DNA of 6,692 nt from Oscillospiraceae bacterium. Lineage in GTDB: Bacteria > Bacillota > Clostridia > Saccharofermentanales > Saccharofermentanaceae. Shown piece by piece: positions 1 to 6,518 of this stretch. The stretch spans positions 1-6,692 of the forward strand of contig CACZPC010000099.1 in assembly GCA_902782985.1 (NCBI GenBank), given 5' to 3'. Every line of letters begins with the position of its first letter. The stretch's first letter is position 1. The notes below the pieces were generated by a model that saw only the letters and a list, made by a program, of their open reading frames with translations, ran no database searches and was not told the origin of the DNA. Made by a program: the position numbers and the translations under genes.

Positions 1-1
1 G

Positions 2-1195
2 GACTGCACTTACGAGGAATTCATGCAGTATATCGAGGAAGAGGATATCAAGTTCATAAGACTTGCCTTTTGTGATGTATTCGGTACACCCAAGAATATA
101 TCGATAATGCCTAACGATCTTGAGAGGGCAATAAAGCACGGTATCCCGATCAACGGTTCGTTTATCGCCGGATTTGCGGAGAAGACCAGGAGCGAACTGT
201 TCCTTCATCCTGACCTTACCACGACGACGCTCCTTCCGTGGCGTCCCGATCACGGCAAGGTAATAAGGATGTTCTGTGATATCACGTATCACGACGGTAC
301 GCCTTTCGAGGCCGATACACGTAAGATCCTTAAGAATGCCGTTGATAAGGCAAAGGAGAAGGGTATAAGATTCCAGTTCGGATCACGTCTGGAGTTCTAT
401 CTCTTTAAGACAGATGAGGAAGGCAATACCACCGATATTCCCTATGATCAGGCAGGCTATATGGATATAGCGCCGCTGGATCGCGGAGAAAATGTAAGAA
501 GAGAGATATGCCTGACATTGGAGAAGATGGGTATTGAGCCTATCAATTCGCACCATGAGGCAGGTCCCGGACAAAATGAGATCGACTTTAAGAGCTCCGA
601 TCCTTTGAAAGCTGCCGATAATGTGTCTACATTTATCACCGTAGTCAAGACGATAGCTGCAAGGAACGGTCTTTATGCGGACTTTTCTCCCAAGCCTCTT
701 AAGGGTTATCCCGGTAACGGTTACCACATCAACCTCAGAGCCTGTACCGACAGCGCTGAGCAGATCCTTCCAAATGCTATCGCAGGTATCTTAAAACATA
801 TAAAGGAATGCACCGTATTCTTTAACCCAAAGGAAGATTCTTATGACAGATTGGGCGAGGGAAGTGCACCGCGCTTCATCACATGGTCAAGAGATAACAG
901 GAATCAGCTTATAAGGATCCCTCCTACGACGGGCACGCATCACTATGCGCAGTTAAGGTCTCCCGATGCCAATTCCAATCCATATATCGCATTTGCTCTT
1001 CTTATTGAGTCGGCACTTGACGGTATATTGAACAAGCTCGAGCTCGGTCAGTCCACCAATGAGGATTCCGAACTGTCTTCGGGAAGCTATGAGATGCTGC
1101 CTTTGAGCCTTAAGGAAGCCAGGGAGAAGGCGGGCGAGAGTGAATTCGTTAAGGAAGTACTTGATAACAGCGTAGCTGACTGCTATCTGGGCTAA
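2..1195 (+). CDS. Glutamine synthetase-like protein (GlnA family, short form), 5' end outside window, probably catalytically altered
   Basis: This is a glutamine synthetase (GS) type I fold protein; the true family makes glutamine from glutamate, ammonia and ATP in the cytoplasm. The frame is open from base 2, and the codons before ATG 23 encode DCTYEEF, which continues the usual GS N-terminus (YT-EE-...-EEED-KFIRL), so the real start is left of the window. Numbering from the Met at 23, the n1 metal ligands E124, E179 and E186 are present, as are H235 and arginines R276, R293, R298 and R312. Four conserved acidic positions differ by motif alignment: N44 in NGSFI (family DGSSI), R122 in GSRLEF (GPExEF), S281 in GEGSAP (xxEAP) and Q310 in AQLRSPD (xELRSPD). 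The protein ends about 30 residues before the B. subtilis enzyme would. It is followed after 40 bases by an ANTAR regulator. GS homology is certain; GS activity is doubtful, so no symbol is given. A pseudoenzyme, a sensor or an enzyme for another amine are possible. Confidence 0.9.
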   Translation, partial: DCTYEEFMQYIEEEDIKFIRLAFCDVFGTPKNISIMPNDLERAIKHGIPINGSFIAGFAEKTRSELFLHPDLTTTTLLPWRPDHGKVIRMFCDITYHDGTPFEADTRKILKNAVDKAKEKGIRFQFGSRLEFYLFKTDEEGNTTDIPYDQAGYMDIAPLDRGENVRREICLTLEKMGIEPINSHHEAGPGQNEIDFKSSDPLKAADNVSTFITVVKTIAARNGLYADFSPKPLKGYPGNGYHINLRACTDSAEQILPNAIAGILKHIKECTVFFNPKEDSYDRLGEGSAPRFITWSRDNRNQLIRIPPTTGTHHYAQLRSPDANSNPYIAFALLIESALDGILNKLELGQSTNEDSELSSGSYEMLPLSLKEAREKAGESEFVKEVLDNSVADCYLG

Positions 1196-1220
1196 AGGCA
1201 AGTCTTATCTATTCTGCACA

Positions 1221-1230
1221 AGGAGGTGAG
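1221..1230 (+). promoter_or_regulatory. Strong Shine-Dalgarno that fixes a TTG start
   Basis: AGGAGGTGAG is nearly a full complement of the 16S rRNA 3' end and sits 9 bases (counted from AGGAGG) before TTG 1236. An in-frame TGA at 1227-1229 rules out any earlier start, and the next in-frame ATG (codon 26) would remove the first strand of the receiver domain. The TTG is therefore the start of the ANTAR gene. The strong site probably compensates for the weak start codon. Confidence 0.85.
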
Positions 1231-1235
1231 GACAT

Positions 1236-1820
1236 TTGATCAGAGAAGACGCCTATAGTACTTTGATAGTTTCTGCAAATGAGAAATTCAATCAGGTCCT
1301 CGCTTCCATCATGTCTCCGGATGAGTTCGCCTGCGAGACAGTCGGAAATGTAGGTGAGGGACGAAGAGCTCTGCTTGAAAGAGATTACGATATCGTTATC
1401 GTCAATACTCCTCTTCCGGATGAATTCGGAGTGAACTTCGCCATAGATACGGGTGCGGATACCAACAGCGGTGTGCTTTTATGTATCAATGCGGATCTGT
1501 TCGAAGAAGTTACGGATAAGTGCGAAGAATATGGTGTGCTTACGGTATCTAAGCCGACTTCCAGGCAGATCGTAAAGCAGTCCTTAAAGCTTCTTGAAGC
1601 TACAAGAAGAAGACTTCACAGGATGGAGAAGAAGACTGCTTCATTCGAAGAGAAGCTTGCCGAGATCAAAGAGATCAACCGGGCAAAGTGGCTTCTTATA
1701 GAGAATCTCAATATGAGCGAGAATGAAGCTCATAAGTATATAGAGAGAACTGCGATGGATACGAGAAGACCTAAGATCGACATCGCAAGAGAGATCATAG
1801 AGGAGTATACAAAGCCGTAA
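1236..1820 (+). CDS. ANTAR-domain response regulator with a degenerate receiver domain
   Basis: The 194-residue protein has an N-terminal receiver-like fold (about residues 7-120), a helical, probably coiled-coil linker (about 118-148, rich in K, E and R) and a C-terminal ANTAR domain (about 138-190; NRAKWLLIENLNMSENEAHKYI, here with key residues A150, K151, L153-L154, S161, E164-A165, A173-M174 and A184). ANTAR domains bind paired hairpins with six-base loops in mRNA leaders and prevent transcription termination. The receiver keeps the Lys-Pro pair K106-P107, but the phospho-acceptor position reads VIVNTPLPD, giving N57 instead of Asp, and the acidic pair after the first strand is replaced by SAN. 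Phosphorylation control is therefore unlikely. No histidine kinase is seen. It starts at TTG, is preceded by a GS-like gene and lies 18 bases before pyrG. NasT and EutV are functional relatives by domain, but orthology is not claimed. Its RNA targets are not visible here. Confidence 0.9.
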   Translation: MIREDAYSTLIVSANEKFNQVLASIMSPDEFACETVGNVGEGRRALLERDYDIVIVNTPLPDEFGVNFAIDTGADTNSGVLLCINADLFEEVTDKCEEYGVLTVSKPTSRQIVKQSLKLLEATRRRLHRMEKKTASFEEKLAEIKEINRAKWLLIENLNMSENEAHKYIERTAMDTRRPKIDIAREIIEEYTKP

Positions 1821-1838
1821 GGCGCGGAGGATATATTC

Positions 1839-3440
1839 ATGACAAAGTATATATTTGTAACAGGCGGAGTCGTCTCGGGACTCGGTAAGGGTATTACTGC
1901 GGCATCTTTGGGGAGACTTCTTAAGATGAGAGGCCTTAAGGTGGCATCACAAAAACTCGATCCATACCTTAATGTAGACCCCGGAACAATGAGTCCTTAT
2001 CAGCACGGAGAAGTATATGTTACCGAGGACGGAGCGGAGACGGATCTTGACCTCGGCCATTACGAGAGATTTATCGATGAGGACCTTAATAAGTACTCCA
2101 ATATTACGACCGGTAAAGTCTATTCCAGCGTTATCTCCAAGGAGCGTAAGGGAGAATACTTAGGCAATACTGTCCAGATCATTCCCCATATCACGGATGA
2201 GATAAAGAATTTTATCTACAGTGTAGGTAAGACTTCGGATGCGGATATCGTTATCACGGAAGTCGGAGGTACGACGGGTGATATCGAATCACAGCCTTTT
2301 ATCGAAGCCATAAGACAGGTCGGCAACGAAGTAGGCAAGGAGAATTCACTTTATATCCATGTATGTCTTCTTCCTTATCTTAAGGCTTCGGGAGAGCATA
2401 AGTCCAAGCCTACCCAGCATTCCGTCAAGGAACTTCAGGGAATGGGTGTATCTCCCGACATAATAGTCTTAAGGACTGACGAGCCTATCGAGGACAAGAA
2501 TATCCTCTCCAAGATCGCTAACTTCTGTAATGTCACCGAGGACTGCGTTATCGAGAATGATACTCTTCCTATCCTTTATCAGGCACCTCTTATGCTCGAA
2601 GCGTCGGGAATGTCCGATATCGTCTGCCGTAAGCTCGGACTTGATGTGAAGGAGCCCGATCTTACCGAGTGGGAGAGACTTATCGAATCCATAAAGAACA
2701 GGGATAAGGAGACCACGATCGGTCTTGTGGGTAAATATGTCCAGCTTCACGATGCTTATCTTTCCGTGGCGGAAGCTCTGCAGCATGCGGGATATTCACT
2801 CGGGACGAAGGTCAAGATCGAATGGATCGACTCGGAGCAGATAGACGAGAAAAATGTATCCGATGTATTAGGCGGGGTCGACGGCGTTATAGTCCCGGGA
2901 GGCTTCGGTACAAGAGGTACGGAGGGCATGATACTTACTGCTAAGTACTGCCGCGAGAATGATGTTCCTTACCTTGGTATCTGCCTGGGAATGCAGATCG
3001 CCGTTATAGAAGCAGCAAGGTCTCTTGCGGGATTTGCCGATGCCAACTCAAATGAGTTCGCTCCTGAGTCTCTTCATAAGGTAATAGATTTCATGCCCGG
3101 TCAGAGTGATGATATCGAGAAGGGCGGTACTCTTCGCCTCGGAAGCTATCCCTGCGTCATCAAGGAAGGAACTAAGATGCATGAGTGCTACGGCTCTCTT
3201 GAGATCAACGAGAGGCATCGTCACAGATATGAATTCAATAATGACTTCAGAGAGGATCTTACCGGGGCAGGTCTTGTATTAAGCGGATTATCTCCTGACG
3301 GCAACCTCGTAGAGACAGTCGAATACGAAGACAAGAGATTCTTTGTGGGAGTTCAGTATCACCCCGAGTTCAAGAGCAGACCGAATAAGCCCCATCCGCT
3401 CTTTATGGGGCTTGTAAGAGCATCAAGCGAAAGGAAATAA
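1839..3440 (+). CDS. pyrG: CTP synthase (glutamine-hydrolysing)
   Basis: It makes CTP from UTP, ATP and glutamine, the last step of pyrimidine nucleotide synthesis, in the cytoplasm. The 533 residues match the usual length. The N-terminal amidoligase domain (about 1-265) opens with the P-loop region [10 protein letters not shown] and has [20 protein letters not shown] and the [15 protein letters not shown] stretch. The C-terminal class I glutamine amidotransferase domain (about 288-530) has the nucleophile C382 in GICLGMQ and the partners H508 and E510 in YHPEF. All catalytic signatures look intact. The ATG is preceded by GGAGG (1826-1830) at 8 bases. The 18-base gap after the ANTAR gene leaves no room for the CTP-responsive leader attenuator described before pyrG in Bacillus and Lactococcus. 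Expression probably follows the shared operon transcript. A 9-bp inverted repeat lies near its 3' end. Confidence 0.98.
   Translation: MTKYIFVTGGVVSGLGKGITAASLGRLLKMRGLKVASQKLDPYLNVDPGTMSPYQHGEVYVTEDGAETDLDLGHYERFIDEDLNKYSNITTGKVYSSVISKERKGEYLGNTVQIIPHITDEIKNFIYSVGKTSDADIVITEVGGTTGDIESQPFIEAIRQVGNEVGKENSLYIHVCLLPYLKASGEHKSKPTQHSVKELQGMGVSPDIIVLRTDEPIEDKNILSKIANFCNVTEDCVIENDTLPILYQAPLMLEASGMSDIVCRKLGLDVKEPDLTEWERLIESIKNRDKETTIGLVGKYVQLHDAYLSVAEALQHAGYSLGTKVKIEWIDSEQIDEKNVSDVLGGVDGVIVPGGFGTRGTEGMILTAKYCRENDVPYLGICLGMQIAVIEAARSLAGFADANSNEFAPESLHKVIDFMPGQSDDIEKGGTLRLGSYPCVIKEGTKMHECYGSLEINERHRHRYEFNNDFREDLTGAGLVLSGLSPDGNLVETVEYEDKRFFVGVQYHPEFKSRPNKPHPLFMGLVRASSERK
3387..3413 (+). repeat. Perfect 9-bp inverted repeat (hairpin) inside the 3' end of pyrG
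   Basis: AAGCCCCAT (3387-3395) and ATGGGGCTT (3405-3413) are exact reverse complements separated by a 9-base loop. The stem holds five G-C pairs. It lies within pyrG codons for the conserved end of the protein and 31 bases before the dapL start. No run of T follows, so it is not a standard rho-independent terminator. It could slow ribosomes, protect or expose an mRNA end, or be a by-product of the codons for KPHPLFMGL. The structure is seen directly; any function is inferred. Confidence 0.45.
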
Positions 3441-3444
3441 GTAT

Positions 3445-4632
3445 ATGAAGATCAAAGTAAACAAGCATTTCGAGGATATCAAGGAGACTTATCTCTTTTC
3501 TGAGATCGCAAAGAGAGTAAAGGCTTATCAGGAGGAGAACCCCGATAAGAAGATAATAAGGATGGGTATCGGCGATGTAACTCTCCCGCTTCCCGAAGCA
3601 GTCGTAAAGGCTATTAAGGATGCTGCCTCCGAGATGGGAGTAAAGGAGACATTCAGAGGATATCCTCCTGAGTACGGTTATGATTTCCTGAAGGAAGCCA
3701 TAGCAGAGCATTACAAGGAGATAGGTGTTGATGTCCCCGCGGCATCCGTATATGTGTCAGACGGCGCCAAGAGCGACCTCGGCAATATAGTGGATATCTT
3801 AGGCGATAATGAGATCATAATCCCGGATCCCGTATATCCCGTATATGTTGATTCCAACCTTATGAGCGGTCATAAGATCACATTGATCGAAGGTAATATC
3901 GATAACGGATTCCTGCCGCTCCCCGAGCAGATCGATCACGCTGTGGAAGGAGCAGTCATCTATCTTTGCTCTCCTAACAACCCCACGGGCGCCGTATATT
4001 CCTACGAGGGTCTTAAGGCCTGGGTAGACTATGCGCTTAAGACAGGTTCCATGATCATATACGATTCCGCATATGAAGCATTCGTAGAGGAGGAAGTTCC
4101 TCATACGATCTATGAGATAGAGGGCGCCGGTGAGTGTGCCATAGAGATATGTTCTTTTTCTAAGTTCGCGGGCTTTACGGGCGTAAGATGCGGATGGACC
4201 GTGATCCCCGAAGGACTTGAAGCTGAGGAAGTAAGGATAAGCAAGCTCTGGTCAAGACGTCAGGCTACTAAGTTCAACGGAGTATCCTATCCGGTTCAAA
4301 GAGCCGCCCAAAAGGCTTTATCGCCCGAAGGCAAGGCAGCCTGCCGCGCCAACATAGCCTATTACAAGAAGAATGCCTCATTGCTCGCTGTACTTCTTAA
4401 GTCAAAAGATATAAAATTTACAGGTGGCGTTAACTCACCTTATATCTGGCTTCAGTGTCCTAAGGGAATGAGCAGCTGGGAGTTCTTCGACTTCCTGCTT
4501 AAAGAAGCACAGATCGTGGGAACACCGGGTGAAGGCTTCGGAAAGAGCGGAGAAGGCTTTTTCCGTCTTACGGCTTTTGGAACATATGAAGCTACGAAGG
4601 AAGCATGTGAACGCCTCGATAAACTGCTTTGA
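3445..4632 (+). CDS. dapL: LL-diaminopimelate aminotransferase
   Basis: It is a cytoplasmic pyridoxal-phosphate enzyme of aminotransferase fold type I that converts tetrahydrodipicolinate directly to LL-diaminopimelate with glutamate as amino donor, for lysine and peptidoglycan. The 395 residues fit the DapL family (about 400). Supporting motifs are the N-terminal KVNKHFEDIKETYLFSEI, IRMGIGDVTLPLP, the SDGAKSDLGNI segment, SPNNPTG, D207 and Y210 in YDSAYEAF, the cofactor-binding lysine K240 in SFSKFAGFTGVR, and R374 in FFRLTAFG, the usual carboxylate-binding arginine. These separate it from the general AspC and PatA-like enzymes, although that call rests on motif recall. It begins 4 bases after the pyrG stop. 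Its ribosome site AAGGAA (3431-3436) lies inside the pyrG end, so the two are probably translationally coupled. Presence of DapL predicts that the succinylase or acetylase lysine branch is not needed. Confidence 0.93.
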   Translation: MKIKVNKHFEDIKETYLFSEIAKRVKAYQEENPDKKIIRMGIGDVTLPLPEAVVKAIKDAASEMGVKETFRGYPPEYGYDFLKEAIAEHYKEIGVDVPAASVYVSDGAKSDLGNIVDILGDNEIIIPDPVYPVYVDSNLMSGHKITLIEGNIDNGFLPLPEQIDHAVEGAVIYLCSPNNPTGAVYSYEGLKAWVDYALKTGSMIIYDSAYEAFVEEEVPHTIYEIEGAGECAIEICSFSKFAGFTGVRCGWTVIPEGLEAEEVRISKLWSRRQATKFNGVSYPVQRAAQKALSPEGKAACRANIAYYKKNASLLAVLLKSKDIKFTGGVNSPYIWLQCPKGMSSWEFFDFLLKEAQIVGTPGEGFGKSGEGFFRLTAFGTYEATKEACERLDKLL

Positions 4633-4655
4633 TGCAGATTTAAAGGAGCATTTAT

Positions 4656-6515
4656 ATGTGCGGAATAGTCGGTTATATAGGCCCTCGTAATACTTTGGGT
4701 ATCCTCCTTAACGGATTGGCTACATTGGAGTACAGAGGTTATGATTCAGCGGGCGTGTCCTTTATCCAGAACGGTAAGCTGGAACTTATCAAGAAGAAGG
4801 GATATGTCAAGGAGCTTCGCCAGGCGGTAGCCGATGCGGGATTTACCCTCGAGGACAATAAGACTAATTCCATATCAGCAGGTATAGGTCATACGAGGTG
4901 GGCTACACACGGAGCACCCAGTGACGAGAATTCACATCCTCATATGTCCATGAACGGCAAGATATGTGTCGTTCATAACGGTATCATCGAGAACTATGCC
5001 GAGCTTAAGTCCTTCCTTAAGAAGAAGGGCTATGTATTCGTATCCGAGACTGATACGGAGGTCGCTGCTCAGCTTATCGAATATTATTACGGTCTTAACG
5101 GCGATAAGGATATCAACGGAGCCGTAAGAAGAGCACTTCTTGATATTGAAGGTACATATGCTCTCTGCGTTCTCTGTGTTGATGAGCCCGATAAGCTCGT
5201 ATGTGCCAAGAAGGACAATCCCATCGTAGTAGGCGTAGGTAAGGGTGAGAATTTTATCGCATCCGACGTTACGGCCATGATCGAATATACGAAGGATGTT
5301 ATATTTCTCGCAGATGACTGTGTTCTTACGATGACCAAGGATTCAGTAGAGATCACCGATATTCACGGCGAGCCCGTGGATTACAAGATCGAGAAGGTGG
5401 AGTGGGATTCCAATGCCGCTCAGAAGGGCGGATATGCTCATTTTATGCTCAAGGAGATGTTCGAGGAGCCTAAGGTATTTGACGCTACTGTAGCTCCCAG
5501 GATCAAGGACGGAGACATCAAGCTCGAGCATTTCGATGTTACTAAGGAATACTTAGAAGGACTTCGAAATATCAACATCATCGCCTGCGGTACTGCCTAT
5601 CATGCGGGCTGTGTGGCAAAGTATCTTATAGAGAAGTTCTGTCGTATCCCGGTAGTATGCGGAGTCGCAAGCGAATTTATCTATTCCGATCCCATCGTTG
5701 ACGATAAGACATTGACTATCGTTATCTCCCAGTCAGGTGAGACACTTGATACGCGAAATGCCATGAAGAAGGCTAAGGAACTCGGAAGTAAGACTCTTGC
5801 AGTAGTTAATGTCATTGGAAGTACTATCGCCAGGGAAGCTGACTATGTCCTTTATACTGCAGCGGGCCCCGAGATCTCCGTTGCTTCCACAAAGGCTTAT
5901 ACGACACAGCTCGGATGCCTTTATCTTATAGCATTAAAGTTTGCCCGCGTTATGGGTAAGCTCGATGATGATAAGTATATCCACTATCAGGAAGAGCTCC
6001 TTGCTATCCCCGAGAAGCTTCAGGCTATCCTTGATAAGCAGAAGCAGATATCCAGGTTTGCATCCCGTCACTTCAACGCAGAGAGCACATTCTTCATAGG
6101 AAGAGGCCTTGATTATTATCTCTCCATGGAGTCATCCCTGAAGCTTAAGGAGATATCCTATATTCATTCCGAGGCTTATGCAGGCGGCGAACTGAAGCAC
6201 GGTACCATCGCTCTTATAGAAGAAGGTACTTTGGTAGTAAGCCCCATTACTCAGGATGATCTTGCAGGTAAAATGGAATCCAATATCAAGGAAGTTGCCA
6301 CCAGAGGTGCTACGGTATATGCTGTCATTCCCGAGAGATTCTCGGATATGAGTTTCTCATGTGACTCGAAGTTCATTATTCCCGACAGCGACGAGCTCAT
6401 GGCACCGATCCTTGCTATCCTTCCGTGCCAGCTCTTTGCTTATTATATGGCGGTCTATAAGGGCTGTGATGTCGATAAGCCAAGGAACCTGGCCAAGAGC
6501 GTTACAGTAGAATGA
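4656..6515 (+). CDS. glmS: Glutamine-fructose-6-phosphate aminotransferase (isomerizing)
   Basis: It makes glucosamine-6-phosphate from fructose-6-phosphate and glutamine, the entry to UDP-GlcNAc, peptidoglycan and other amino sugars. The 619 residues are close to the E. coli length (609). The class II glutaminase domain (about 1-240) starts MCGIVGYIG, with Cys2 becoming the N-terminal nucleophile after Met removal, and has YRGYDSAG, GHTRWATHG, HNGIIENY and SETDTEV. Two SIS sugar-isomerase domains follow (about 300-435 with ACGTAYHAG and ISQSGETLDT; about 475-605). E499 and H515 match the isomerase residues in KEISYIH and ELKHG, and K614 lies in the terminal NLAKSVTVE. Everything looks functional. 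AAAGGAG (4642-4648) is 7 bases before the ATG. The 23-base gap after dapL cannot hold the glmS ribozyme found before this gene in many Firmicutes, so control by glucosamine-6-phosphate through that ribozyme is not available here. Confidence 0.98.
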   Translation: MCGIVGYIGPRNTLGILLNGLATLEYRGYDSAGVSFIQNGKLELIKKKGYVKELRQAVADAGFTLEDNKTNSISAGIGHTRWATHGAPSDENSHPHMSMNGKICVVHNGIIENYAELKSFLKKKGYVFVSETDTEVAAQLIEYYYGLNGDKDINGAVRRALLDIEGTYALCVLCVDEPDKLVCAKKDNPIVVGVGKGENFIASDVTAMIEYTKDVIFLADDCVLTMTKDSVEITDIHGEPVDYKIEKVEWDSNAAQKGGYAHFMLKEMFEEPKVFDATVAPRIKDGDIKLEHFDVTKEYLEGLRNINIIACGTAYHAGCVAKYLIEKFCRIPVVCGVASEFIYSDPIVDDKTLTIVISQSGETLDTRNAMKKAKELGSKTLAVVNVIGSTIAREADYVLYTAAGPEISVASTKAYTTQLGCLYLIALKFARVMGKLDDDKYIHYQEELLAIPEKLQAILDKQKQISRFASRHFNAESTFFIGRGLDYYLSMESSLKLKEISYIHSEAYAGGELKHGTIALIEEGTLVVSPITQDDLAGKMESNIKEVATRGATVYAVIPERFSDMSFSCDSKFIIPDSDELMAPILAILPCQLFAYYMAVYKGCDVDKPRNLAKSVTVE

Positions 6516-6518
6516 TAT

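Noticed and set aside
23..25. ATG 23 as the start of the GS-like gene
   Set aside because: The frame is open to base 2, the upstream codons match the family N-terminus, and the purine-rich stretch before ATG 23 is only 3 bases away.
1196..1235. Promoter or terminator between the GS-like and ANTAR genes
   Set aside because: The 40 bases show a strong ribosome site but no clear -35/-10 pair, no stem-loop and no T-run.
3387..3413. The pyrG inverted repeat as a rho-independent terminator
   Set aside because: No T-run follows the stem, and it sits inside a coding sequence with conserved residues.
4516..4562. Repeated GAAGGCTT in dapL as a DNA repeat
   Set aside because: It encodes GEGFGKSGEGFF, a normal DapL segment with repeated Gly-Glu-Gly-Phe, so protein sequence explains it.
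4624..4637. CTGC-TTTGAT-GCAG as a hexaloop hairpin for ANTAR binding
   Set aside because: The stem is only 4 bp, the loop has T instead of A at its first position, there is no second hairpin, and it spans the dapL stop.
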